Under the pieces are notes generated by a model. It was given only the letters and a program-made list of their open reading frames with translations. It ran no database searches and was not told where the DNA came from. Positions 1 through 6,958 of a stretch of 17,642 nt of DNA are shown here, piece after piece. Position 1 is the stretch's first letter; every line of letters begins with the position of its first letter. The DNA lies in NCBI GenBank assembly GCA_963652335.1, contig CAVJSS010000014.1, positions 1-17,642 on the forward strand, in the 5' to 3' direction. Made by a program: the position numbers and the translations under genes. The DNA is from UBA4951 sp963652335 (lineage in GTDB: Bacteria; Bacillota_I; Bacilli_A; RFN20; CAG-826).

Positions 1-275
1 AAAGATATCGTTAAAATACTCGACCTATAGTGGCGAAAATTGGGAATTCTTTAATTGTTCATTTTCCTTAAGAAGTTAGGAAAAAATCCACGCCAAAATC
101 CTCGCCATTATCTATTGCCAATACACTGGCACCTAAAAAAAGACACCCACAAAGCCTAAAAAGACACGATAATCACCATCGGAAGACGCCATTGGCATAA
201 AGGCTTAAGCATGCATTGCACATCAAAAGAAAGAATCGACACAGGAAGGCGGATATTCACTAACAAGCTTAATAA
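1..275. other. Non-coding left flank, no gene recognised
   Basis: I find no convincing gene here. All six frames are broken by stops and the few short open stretches (under about 40 codons) resemble no family I know. The first nine codons in frame 1 (ending in TAG at 28-30) could be the tail of a gene to the left, but this is too short to judge. The stretch holds one arm of an inverted repeat (23-55) and a small direct repeat, CCTAAAAAAAGACAC at 132-146 and CCTAAAAAGACAC at 155-167. The right side ends in the thrS terminator. Confidence 0.6.
23..55. repeat. Left arm of a 33-nt imperfect inverted repeat shared with the right window end
   Basis: Positions 23-55 match the reverse complement of 17588-17620 at 29 of 33 positions; differences are at repeat positions 9, 12, 13 and 19. 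Similarity stops abruptly on both sides. This is the pattern of two ends of insertion sequences or another dispersed element, facing outward from the window. No transposase is visible because the element body would lie outside. The family is not identified. Confidence 0.6.
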
Positions 276-305
276 AAGGACTGCCCATTTAAGCCAGCAG
301 TCCTT
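271..305 (-). terminator. Intrinsic terminator after thrS (bidirectional)
   Basis: A 9-bp perfect stem (AAGGACTGC at 276-284 with GCAGTCCTT at 297-305) with a 12-nt loop lies 11 nt past the thrS stop. On the minus strand it continues into a short T-rich tract (271-277). On the plus strand it is followed by GTTTTTTT, a better U-tract, so it may stop transcription from both sides. Confidence 0.8.
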
Positions 306-316
306 GTTTTTTTATC

Positions 317-2215
317 TTAGAATCTCGCTTTGGTCTCGATGGCTTTTAGAATAAGCTCCACGAATTCTTCTTTAGTTACGGTTATCTGATCCTTTTGGCC
401 ATAAATCCTATAGGTCACAAGGCCTTCGGAAACCTCTTTGTCCCCGATTACCAAGGTATATGGGATCTTGTTGACTTGGGCGTTCCTCATCCTATAGCCA
501 AGTTTCTCGTTGGAGTCATCCAATTCGGTACGGATCCCATTTTCTTCCAATAGCTTAACGATCTCGTTCGCGTATTCCTTGTGGATAGGGGCTACAGGCA
601 ACACCTCAGCTTGGATCGGGGCCAGCCAAGTCGGGAAGGCGCCGCCATAATTCTCGGTAATGATGCCGATGAACCTTTCGACCGAGCCAAAAACGACGCG
701 GTGGAGAAGGTATGGCTCTTTCTTTTCTCCGTTCTCATCGATATAGAAACAGCCGAACCTATGTGGGAGATTGACGTCCAATTGGATCGTCCCACATTGC
801 CAAGTGCGGCCCATCGAATCCTTCAGTTTGAAATCCAATTTAGGACCATAGAAAGCCCCATCTCCTGGATTGATCTCATATTCATGTCCCGAATCGATGC
901 AGGCTTTGGCCAAAGCCGCTTCGCTCTTCTCCCAGAATTCCTCTGTCCCAATCGAATTCTCCGGACGGGTGGAAAGGACGATTCGATAAGAAAGACCGAA
1001 GACATCATAGACCTCATCGAACAAAGCCATTATGTTCTTCACTTCTTCTTCGACCTGGTCAGGACGGATGAAAGTATGGGCATCGTCTTGGGTGAAGGCA
1101 CGAACCCTGAATAATCCATTCAAGGATCCGGAAGCCTCATGGCGGTGGACATGGCCAAGTTCGGCATAACGGATCGGGAATTCGCGGTAAGAATGACCGC
1201 TATTTTGGTAGCAAAGGATAGCCCCAGGGCAATTCATCGGTTTGATCGCGAAATCCTTATCGTCGATCTTGCAGGTATACATATTCTCTTTGTAATGGTC
1301 CCAGTGCCCAGAAGTAAGCCAAAGTTCCTTGCTTAACATCGTCGGGGATTCGATGAACGAATATCCATGTGCCCTATGGACCTTTCTCCAATAATCGAGC
1401 AAGGCATTCTTAAGCAACATCCCTTTCGGCAAAAAGAACGGGAACCCTGGGCCATAATCGGAGATGAAGAACAATCCAAGTTCCTTGCCTAAGCGGCGGT
1501 GGTCGTTCTTTTTCCTTCTTTCCAAGACTTCCAAATAATTGTCCAAATCCTCTTTTTTATACCAAGAAGTGCCATAGATCCTAGTGAGTTGCTTATTGTC
1601 CGAATTGCCCCTCCAATAGGCTCCCGCCACATTCAAAAGCTTGAAATTCTTGATAAGTCCGGTGCTTGGGATATGCGGGCCACGACAGAAATCCAAGAAG
1701 GATCCTTGCTTATAAGTGGTTATCGGTTCGTTTTGGTGCTCGTTTATAAGTTCGAGCTTATATGGGTTTGAGGCAAAAAGTTCCTTGGCTTTTTCAAAAG
1801 AAACCTCTTCTTTTACAAAAGGATTGTTCTCCTTGGCCAATTTCCGCATTTCGGCTTCGATTTTCTCAAAATCCGAAGATGTGATCACCCTGTCTCCGAA
1901 ATCCACGTCATAATAGAAGCCTTCTTCGATGGCTGGTCCAAATCCGAATTTGCAATCCGGATACAAACTTTGAAGGGCTTCCGCCATAAGATGGGAAGTG
2001 GAATGGTTTAGCATCTCGAAAGCTTCTTTGCTCCCGATTTTGACGAAAGAGACCTTATCCCCTTCTTTTAAAAGAGTCCTCATGTCGGACACTTCGTCGT
2101 TGACGAACATTCCGACGTCATTCTTTTTGTCTTCCGAATCGCATTCTTTGGCCAAATCAAAGCCATTCGATCCGTCTTTCAGTTCGATTTCTTTCTCCAA
2201 ATAAATGATTTTCAT
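317..2215 (-). CDS. thrS: Threonyl-tRNA synthetase
   Basis: Charges tRNA-Thr with threonine in the cytoplasm. The 632-residue protein has the usual bacterial layout: a TGS domain (about 1-60), a second additional (editing) domain with HSTSH at 71-75 and CRGPH at 177-181 whose His and Cys residues form the editing centre, a class II synthetase core (about 240-530) and a C-terminal anticodon-binding domain. The zinc ligands that select threonine are present: Cys329 in MNCPG, His380 in DDAH and His505 in LLHR. Class II motif 2 is at RHEASG (358-363). The frame is open 9 codons further upstream from a TTG, but those codons lie in the leader's terminator region. The ATG at 2215 has AGAAAGG six bases upstream and starts the TGS domain directly, so I chose it. 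It is a single-gene unit with its own promoter and a T-box, and a terminator follows. All signature residues are intact. Confidence 0.97.
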   Translation of the reverse strand: MKIIYLEKEIELKDGSNGFDLAKECDSEDKKNDVGMFVNDEVSDMRTLLKEGDKVSFVKIGSKEAFEMLNHSTSHLMAEALQSLYPDCKFGFGPAIEEGFYYDVDFGDRVITSSDFEKIEAEMRKLAKENNPFVKEEVSFEKAKELFASNPYKLELINEHQNEPITTYKQGSFLDFCRGPHIPSTGLIKNFKLLNVAGAYWRGNSDNKQLTRIYGTSWYKKEDLDNYLEVLERRKKNDHRRLGKELGLFFISDYGPGFPFFLPKGMLLKNALLDYWRKVHRAHGYSFIESPTMLSKELWLTSGHWDHYKENMYTCKIDDKDFAIKPMNCPGAILCYQNSGHSYREFPIRYAELGHVHRHEASGSLNGLFRVRAFTQDDAHTFIRPDQVEEEVKNIMALFDEVYDVFGLSYRIVLSTRPENSIGTEEFWEKSEAALAKACIDSGHEYEINPGDGAFYGPKLDFKLKDSMGRTWQCGTIQLDVNLPHRFGCFYIDENGEKKEPYLLHRVVFGSVERFIGIITENYGGAFPTWLAPIQAEVLPVAPIHKEYANEIVKLLEENGIRTELDDSNEKLGYRMRNAQVNKIPYTLVIGDKEVSEGLVTYRIYGQKDQITVTKEEFVELILKAIETKARF

Positions 2216-2240
2216 ATTTAGCCTTTCTAGGGCGAATAAC

Positions 2241-2409
2241 AAAAAACGCCCTTCATCAGGACGCTTCCGCGTGGTACCACCTGGTTTCAGACCTTTATAA
2301 AGATCCCTCTCCCCGCTTAACGCGCTAGGGTGACGCCTGACTCATCGCCAGGAGCTCCGGAGTGGTACTTCATATACCTATAGGTATTTAAGCATGTCTC
2401 TTTCAACGC
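2241..2409 (-). promoter_or_regulatory. T-box leader of thrS with antiterminator and terminator
   Basis: This leader senses uncharged tRNA-Thr. The antiterminator is clear on the minus strand: CAGG (2280-2283), the 7-nt bulge TGGTACC (2273-2279), ACGC (2269-2272), loop GGAA, GCGT (2261-2264) and CCTG (2257-2260). The mutually exclusive terminator is CGTCCT...AGGGCG followed by TTTTTT (2241-2265). It reuses the 3' half of the antiterminator. The bulge begins TGGT, which would pair with a tRNA ending ACCA, so the discriminator base should be A. A Stem III-like hairpin (GATCTT...AAGGTC) lies just upstream. Counting from the predicted transcript start, only about 165 nt are available, shorter than many T-boxes. 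I could not draw a textbook Stem I. ACC triplets read from 2366 and 2331 are candidate specifiers. Confidence 0.9.
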
Positions 2410-2415
2410 AACTAG

Positions 2416-2444
2416 AATTTAAAACCCGAAAGGAACAATGTCAA
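2416..2444 (-). promoter_or_regulatory. Promoter of the thrS T-box transcript
   Basis: The minus strand shows a perfect -35 box TTGACA (2439-2444), a 17-nt spacer and TAAATT (2416-2421) as a -10 box with four of six consensus bases. Transcription should begin near 2409, just before the T-box leader. The -35 box lies directly after the T-run of the pyk terminator. Confidence 0.65.
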
Positions 2445-2446
2445 GC

Positions 2447-2474
2447 AAAAAGAAAGCCCGTTTCGATAACGGGC
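2447..2474 (-). terminator. Intrinsic terminator after pyk
   Basis: A perfect 7-bp stem (GCCCGTT at 2456-2462 with AACGGGC at 2468-2474), a 5-nt loop and the minus-strand tail TTTCTTTTT lie 8 nt past the pyk stop. It separates the pfkA-pyk unit from the thrS promoter. Confidence 0.88.
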
Positions 2475-2482
2475 CAAGTTAA

Positions 2483-3937
2483 TCAATCGCCGAATATTTC
2501 CGACAATTCGTTGACACGCAAGATACGCATGAAATTGGTGTTTCCGGCTCCTGTCGGTGTTCCTCCAGCCAACAAGACAGGATCCCCTGGCTTAAGGCCT
2601 AAGTCCCTAGCTATCTTCAAAGCCAAAGCTTCCATTTCCTCTATGAAATCAGGCATCGTGGTCTCTAGCAAAATCGAATAAACCCCCCAATGCCAGCCGG
2701 AATTGACGGTGGCGTGCTTAGAAGAGGTGACCGAAACGATCGGACAGCATGGCCTAGCTTTGGCTATACGGGCGGAAGAACGCCCGGTCTGGGAAAAATT
2801 GATGATGAGTTTGGCTCCGATCAGCAAAGCGGTGTTGGCGATGCTATTGGCAATCGCATCATTGTTGGTCCTATCGGAAGTCTCGTAAGCTTCCCTCGCC
2901 AATTTCTCGTAAGGCAAGGTGGATTCGTAGGTCGAAGCGATCGAGGCTTGCATCTTGACGGCTTCTTCCGGATAAAGCCCCGAGGCCGTTTCGCCAGATA
3001 GCATCACGCAGTCGCATGATTGCCTTATCGCATTGGCGACGTCTCCGACTTCCGCTCTGGTAGGACGAGGATAATTGGTCATCGAATCAAGCATCTGGGT
3101 CGCGACGATCACCGGTTTTCCGCGTTCCCTGGCCTTTTTGACGATCATTTCCTGGGCGATAGGGACTTCAGGAAGGGGTATTTCGCCTCCCAAATCCCCT
3201 CTGGCCACCATAACGCCTTCGCAAGAATCCAAGATCTCATCGATATTGTCCAATCCTTCCCTATTCTCGATTTTGGCTAAGATCGGGATGCCGGGATGGC
3301 CATATTCCTTAAGCAATTCCTTCATCTCGCATATATCGGACGCTTTTCTGACGAAAGAAGCGAAGATCACATCCAAATCGTTCTCGCAGGCGAATCTAAG
3401 ATCGTCTTTGTCCTTTTCCGAAATGAAAGGGATCCGCAACGAAGTATGAGGAAGGTTCATCGATTTCTTGCTCTTTAAATAATGCTTGTTGGAAGCCTTT
3501 AAAATCACGTCTCCGTTTTCTTTTCCGATGACGATCAATTCGAGGTTTCCATCGTCAAGAAGGACGTTATCCCCTATTTTTATGTCTTCGTAAAGATTCT
3601 TATAGGTGCAAGAAAACCGTTCTGAGTTGCCGACTATATCCTCTTTGACGATCCTTATTATCTGCCCTTTTTCGATATCTATTTTATCGTTTTCCAGCTT
3701 CCCGACCCTCACTTCCGGGCCTTTCGTGTCATAAGCGATAGGGATATAGATCTTTTCGCTTTCGAACGACCTTATTATATCGATCTTCCTTTTATGTTCC
3801 TCGTGAGTCCCGTGGGAAAAATTCAGCCTAGCGACGTTCATCCCGGCTTTATAGAGCTTCTCGACCATCTCCTTGGTTTCGGAAGACGGGCCGATCGTGC
3901 AGATTATCTTGGTTTTCTTATTGATTATCAAAGGCAT
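2483..3937 (-). CDS. pyk: Pyruvate kinase
   Basis: Converts phosphoenolpyruvate and ADP to pyruvate and ATP, the last ATP-yielding step of glycolysis. The 484-residue protein spans the standard fold: TIM-barrel parts with KTKIICTIGPSS (8-19), NVARLNFSHG (34-43), DTKGPEVR (70-77), the catalytic lysine and metal-binding glutamate in AKIEN (221-225), ARGDLGGEIP (245-254) and the signature MLDSM...RPTRAE. The B domain lies in between (about 73-170) and the allosteric C domain follows to residue 484. It lacks the extra C-terminal PEP-utiliser-like domain of Bacillus pyruvate kinases, so it is the short type. A small oddity is SCDCVMLSGET, where most relatives have Asp in place of the second Cys. 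The ATG at 3937 has a strong AAGGAGG six bases upstream, and the pfkA stop TAA lies inside that ribosome site. It is cotranscribed with pfkA. Confidence 0.96.
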   Translation of the reverse strand: MPLIINKKTKIICTIGPSSETKEMVEKLYKAGMNVARLNFSHGTHEEHKRKIDIIRSFESEKIYIPIAYDTKGPEVRVGKLENDKIDIEKGQIIRIVKEDIVGNSERFSCTYKNLYEDIKIGDNVLLDDGNLELIVIGKENGDVILKASNKHYLKSKKSMNLPHTSLRIPFISEKDKDDLRFACENDLDVIFASFVRKASDICEMKELLKEYGHPGIPILAKIENREGLDNIDEILDSCEGVMVARGDLGGEIPLPEVPIAQEMIVKKARERGKPVIVATQMLDSMTNYPRPTRAEVGDVANAIRQSCDCVMLSGETASGLYPEEAVKMQASIASTYESTLPYEKLAREAYETSDRTNNDAIANSIANTALLIGAKLIINFSQTGRSSARIAKARPCCPIVSVTSSKHATVNSGWHWGVYSILLETTMPDFIEEMEALALKIARDLGLKPGDPVLLAGGTPTGAGNTNFMRILRVNELSEIFGD

Positions 3938-3948
3938 GGCTATCCTCC

Positions 3949-4914
3949 TTATTGAAGCAAATCGACCAACTTGATCATATCTTCGTGCTTGTCTTTCGGC
4001 ATCTTCAAGGCCTCATAGATATCGTAGTCGACCAAGGTATTCCCTTTGATTCCGACGCAACGTCCGCCTTTCCCTTCCAAAAGGAGGTTGACGGCATAAA
4101 CGCCCATCCTCGTTGCCAATAACCGATCGTTGCAGCTTGGGTTTCCACCTCTTTGGAGGTAGCCTAAGATCGACGGACGGCAAACGTATCCCACTTTGTT
4201 TTCGATGTCTTTGCAAAGCTGGTTGATATTCGGATGGAGGTTCTCGGAGATGATGACCAACGCTCTCTTTCTCCCTTGGACTTCTTTCATTTCCTTTAAG
4301 GTTGAAAGGATTTCCTCATCGCTCATCCTATGTTCCGGCTCGATGATGAGATCGACGCCTTCTGCAATGCCTGAATAAAGGGCCAAATCGCCGCAATAAT
4401 GGCCCATGACTTCGATTACGTAGCATCTATTATGGGATTCGGCCGTATCGCGGATCTTATCGACGCAATCCATGATGGTATTCAAACAAGTATCGAAGCC
4501 AATCGTAAGGTCGGTCGAAGCGATGTCGTTATCGATCGTCCCTGGCAAACCGATGCAATTGATCCCCATTTCGGTCAGCTTCATGGCTCCCATATAGGAA
4601 CCATCGCCCCCAATGACCACCAAAGCTTCTATCCCATGCTTTTTCAGGTTCGTTACGGCGATCTGTCTGGTCTCTATCTCCTTAAAGGCTTCAAGCCTTG
4701 CGGTCTTCAAAACCGTCCCGCCCCGATTGATGATCCCGGTGACCGATTTCCTATCCAACCTATCGATTTTGTCTTCGACCAATCCACGGTAGCCTTCATG
4801 GATCCCATAAACTTCCAATCCCGAAGCGATACCCGCTCTAACGACGGCTCTGATTGCCGCATTCATCCCTGGGGCATCACCGCCCGAAGTCAAGACACCT
4901 ATACGTTTGATCAT
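3949..4914 (-). CDS. pfkA: ATP-dependent 6-phosphofructokinase
   Basis: Phosphorylates fructose 6-phosphate to fructose 1,6-bisphosphate, the committed step of glycolysis. The 321-residue length equals the usual bacterial tetrameric enzyme. Seen in the sequence: GVLTSGGDAPGMNAAIR at the N terminus, GGDGS (102-106) whose Gly marks ATP rather than pyrophosphate use, the catalytic PGTIDNDI (124-131) and SHNR with the substrate-binding Arg163. The effector-site arginines known from E. coli (21, 25, 54, 154) are kept as Arg22, 26, 55 and 155, so allosteric control is plausible. Two active-site positions differ from E. coli and B. subtilis: Arg171 is His172 (MGH rather than MGR) and His249 is Tyr252 (LGYLQRGG). 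The frame is open 40 codons further upstream, but those residues match nothing in the family. The ATG at 4914 has GGAG at proper spacing. pyk follows after 11 nt. Confidence 0.95.
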   Translation of the reverse strand: MIKRIGVLTSGGDAPGMNAAIRAVVRAGIASGLEVYGIHEGYRGLVEDKIDRLDRKSVTGIINRGGTVLKTARLEAFKEIETRQIAVTNLKKHGIEALVVIGGDGSYMGAMKLTEMGINCIGLPGTIDNDIASTDLTIGFDTCLNTIMDCVDKIRDTAESHNRCYVIEVMGHYCGDLALYSGIAEGVDLIIEPEHRMSDEEILSTLKEMKEVQGRKRALVIISENLHPNINQLCKDIENKVGYVCRPSILGYLQRGGNPSCNDRLLATRMGVYAVNLLLEGKGGRCVGIKGNTLVDYDIYEALKMPKDKHEDMIKLVDLLQ

Positions 4915-4940
4915 CTTATTTCTCCAAATAAATCGACTTA

Positions 4941-4975
4941 ATGATATCGCTATGCCTATCCTTCTTAAAAGGATA
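4941..4975 (-). promoter_or_regulatory. Candidate pfkA-pyk promoter overlapping an inverted repeat
   Basis: On the minus strand TATCAT (4941-4946) is a five-of-six match to a -10 box and would start a short leader carrying the GGAG ribosome site. The -35 position 17 nt upstream (4964-4969) is poor. A perfect 7-bp inverted repeat, TATCCTT-N5-AAGGATA (4957-4975), lies over it and could be an operator for a glycolytic regulator or a site for an activator. Only the repeat is certain. Confidence 0.35.
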
Positions 4976-5122
4976 AGTAAAGAAAACGCTATCAAAACCC
5001 CTCTAAATTTTCTTCTATTCGATAGGCAATCCATAAATCAGAGGATTTTCGGATATGGCAAAAAATCATCAAAATGACAAAACGACGAAAACATCATTCA
5101 TCTGTAAGGGGAATATAGATAG

Positions 5123-5608
5123 ATGAGAAATCCGTTCACCGTCGCTTTTGGCGAACTGCCTCAAAGCTTAATATCCAAGGAAAGGAAATGGATGCGATCA
5201 AGAAGGCCTTTTCGGATGAACGTCCAGAAGCCAAAGCCTATGTCATCTCCGACCCAAGAGGTTCTAACAAAACGGTTTTGCTTACGTCATTGGCCAAATC
5301 TTTCAAAGACGAGGTTACATGATAATCGACTTAAATCCGTTCGAAGACTTGAATGAGCAATTCGCCGCCAAATTATACGAGGAAGGAAAGCTGAAAAAGA
5401 GAAGGAATTCCTTTGTGCGATGAGCGATAGCTGCTTGCAAAAAGACATCGCTTCAGCCATGGATATCTCGAATAGTTATCCCCAAGCCTATAAAAAGAGA
5501 CTGATAGATAAAGGCTTAATCTATTCCAAAGAAAGTGGCAAAGTCGGATTCGTCTTACCAAGATTCAAAGAATTCGTGAAATTGGAAAAGGCTCTATATA
5601 GCGACTGA
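5123..5608 (+). pseudogene. Decayed AAA-family ATP-binding protein gene with internal deletion
   Basis: Pieces of one protein lie in order in changing frames. Frame of 5123: MRNPFTVAFGELPQSL, the typical N terminus of a family of bacterial ATP-binding proteins (about 380-400 residues) that open with NPF-x-FGxxP. Near 5177-5190 the frame shifts to MDAIKKAF...SDPRGSNKTVLLTSLAK, a Walker A region in which the usual GSGKT reads GSNKT. A TGA at 5320 ends this. A third frame from 5319 gives MIIDLNPFEDLNEQFAAKLYEEGKL, the strand that follows the P-loop. The frame of 5420 gives EKEFLCAMSDSCLQKDIASA and a winged-helix tail ending KVGFVLPRFKEFVKLEKALYSD, the family's C terminus. Roughly 200 residues, including Walker B and the sensors, are missing between the last two pieces. 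A relic AAGGGG lies before 5123. No active ATPase can be made. The original role of these ATPases is not well defined. Confidence 0.8.
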
Positions 5609-5718
5609 TCGAATATCTAAGAAACCATCCTATGTATTCGAATCAAAGCACCTTGAAACTACGCGGTTTTTCACAAAGATTTATATAAAGTCACGCCGTT
5701 TTTGATATACTTTCTTCT
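5609..5718 (+). other. dnaB upstream region with direct repeats
   Basis: This spacer between the ATPase relic and dnaB holds two near-identical direct repeats, ACGCGGTTTTT (5661-5671) and ACGCCGTTTTT (5693-5703), 32 nt apart start to start, about three helical turns. TTTTTCACA at 5667-5675 differs from the DnaA-box consensus TTATNCACA at one position. The second repeat abuts the dnaB -10 element, so a regulator bound here could control dnaB-dnaI. Function is unproven. Confidence 0.35.
5703..5711 (+). promoter_or_regulatory. Extended -10 promoter of dnaB-dnaI
   Basis: TG-A-TATACT forms an extended -10 element with a five-of-six hexamer. No good -35 box lies 16-18 nt upstream. Normal spacing puts the transcript start at 5718 or 5719, at the dnaB ATG itself, and no ribosome binding site is present. 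Confidence 0.5.
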
Positions 5719-6957
5719 ATGATGGAAACCATTTTGCCAAGCGATCATTTTCAAATAGAAAACGACCGTCCTCTATCCAATATCGACGTCGAGATATTGA
5801 CGGATCTTTATCTCCCGATCATCGGATCCAACGCCTTGTCTTTGTATTTGAAACTCTTTAGATACAAAGAAGATAGATCAAGATCCCATAACGCCTTGTT
5901 CGAAGGGATGGGAATGTCACCCGGAAATTTCCTCTCCAGCAGAAAAAAACTAGAAGGCATGAGCTTATTGGAAACAAGGCTTATCCGCGATAGCGACAAT
6001 TACAAAGAATATCTCTACATTCTCAAATCACCGACATCGGGAAAGGATTTCCTAACGAGCCCTTTATTGAGGAACCAACTTTTGAAATCGACTTCGGAAG
6101 ATTATCTCAATTGGTGCGACGTCGTATATAAATTGACGAAAACGAAACGGATAAAAGGCGGAAAGGACATCTCAATGGATTTCTCTTCCGTCTACCAAGC
6201 GGACGAAATAAAGGACATGAATGCGACCATGATCGAAAACAGCAGTTCCAAAAAGAGGATCAAGACCTATTTCGACATAAGCAAAACGCTTGAATATCTA
6301 TCAGAAAACAACCCAATCATAAGCAAAGGATTTTTCACGAGAAGCGAATTGGAGCAAATTTCCGATTTGGCCGCTTCATATTGCTACAACGAAGAAGCTG
6401 CTGCGGATATCTTGGAATCGTCAATCAATCTTAGAGCCGAACAGGGAAAACGAATCGATTTCGAAGCCTTTAAAAAAGACCTAAAGGAAAATCAGAACAT
6501 GTCTTATATGAAGGTCACCCAATCCGATCTTAAAAAAGGCAAAATCGTCGTTCATGGCACCAGCGACGAAGCCAGGATGATCCGGGAAATGGAAAGGATG
6601 ACCCCCGAAGAATTCCTAAGCAAAAAAGCAGGCGGCGGCATTCTTTCGAATTCCGATCTCACTTTGATCGAAACGTTAAGGGAAATGGGCTTAGCAAACC
6701 CATTGATCAACGCATTGCTGGACTACGTTTTGGAAATCAAAGACGGCTCCTTGCCAAACGCCTACGTAACGAAAATAGCGGGATCTTTGGCCCGCAAAGG
6801 CTTCGATAATTCAATCGACGCTTATGATTATCTCCATCGAGATAGGAACAAAAAGACTTCGGCTCCAAAGCAAAACGAGCCACTTCCTATTCAAAATGAA
6901 CCTTCGAAAAAACAAGATGACGATGATTCGATCTTAGATCTTTTGGGAGATGAATGA
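5719..6957 (+). CDS. dnaB: Replication initiation and membrane attachment protein DnaB (Firmicutes type)
   Basis: This is the Bacillus-type DnaB, a primosome protein that helps recruit the replicative helicase with DnaD and DnaI. It is not the helicase called DnaB in E. coli. The 412-residue product starts with ILPSDHFQIENDRPLSNID and LYLPIIGSNALSLYLKLF, the family's N-terminal winged-helix domain. A middle region follows, then a DnaB/DnaD C-terminal domain (about 292-372) with MTPEEFL, MGLANPLINALLDYVLE and LPNAYVTKIAGSLARKGF. The last 40 residues are a charged, likely disordered tail ending in DDDDSILDLLGDE. The gene begins with two ATG codons in a row (5719 and 5722). Neither has a ribosome binding site, and a -10 box lies 7 nt upstream, suggesting a leaderless message. 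dnaI begins one base after its TGA stop. A DnaD-type protein is a less likely reading because of the length and the dnaI linkage. Confidence 0.9.
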   Translation: MMETILPSDHFQIENDRPLSNIDVEILTDLYLPIIGSNALSLYLKLFRYKEDRSRSHNALFEGMGMSPGNFLSSRKKLEGMSLLETRLIRDSDNYKEYLYILKSPTSGKDFLTSPLLRNQLLKSTSEDYLNWCDVVYKLTKTKRIKGGKDISMDFSSVYQADEIKDMNATMIENSSSKKRIKTYFDISKTLEYLSENNPIISKGFFTRSELEQISDLAASYCYNEEAAADILESSINLRAEQGKRIDFEAFKKDLKENQNMSYMKVTQSDLKKGKIVVHGTSDEARMIREMERMTPEEFLSKKAGGGILSNSDLTLIETLREMGLANPLINALLDYVLEIKDGSLPNAYVTKIAGSLARKGFDNSIDAYDYLHRDRNKKTSAPKQNEPLPIQNEPSKKQDDDDSILDLLGDE

Positions 6958-6958
6958 T

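Noticed and set aside
56..270. Short minus-strand open stretches of about 35 codons, one ending in GEDFGVDFFLTS
   Set aside because: They are too short, have no start signal and match no known family, so I do not call a gene or gene remnant.
581..1114. A 177-codon plus-strand frame opposite thrS
   Set aside because: It overlaps the catalytic core of thrS completely and resembles no protein; it is an antisense shadow.
2216..2242. A TTG start adding nine residues to thrS
   Set aside because: It lies in the T-box terminator region, while the ATG at 2215 has a well-placed ribosome site.
4399..4941. A 180-codon open frame on the plus strand opposite pfkA
   Set aside because: It is a shadow of the strongly conserved pfkA frame, with no family resemblance, no ribosome site and biased composition imposed by the true codons.
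4915..5034. A 40-codon upstream extension of pfkA with a hydrophobic stretch that could look like a membrane anchor
   Set aside because: The ATG at 4914 has a good ribosome site and begins exactly at the family's N terminus. The extension contains the likely promoter and inverted repeat.
5123..5322. Reading the 5' ATPase fragment as a real small gene of 77 codons
   Set aside because: After about 18 codons the frame leaves the family and the homologous residues continue in the next frame, so this is a frameshifted relic.
6950..6958. An earlier dnaI start (ATG at 6950) overlapping dnaB by eight bases
   Set aside because: The GGGAG ribosome site directly abuts this ATG, leaving no spacing; the ATG at 6959 is correctly spaced.
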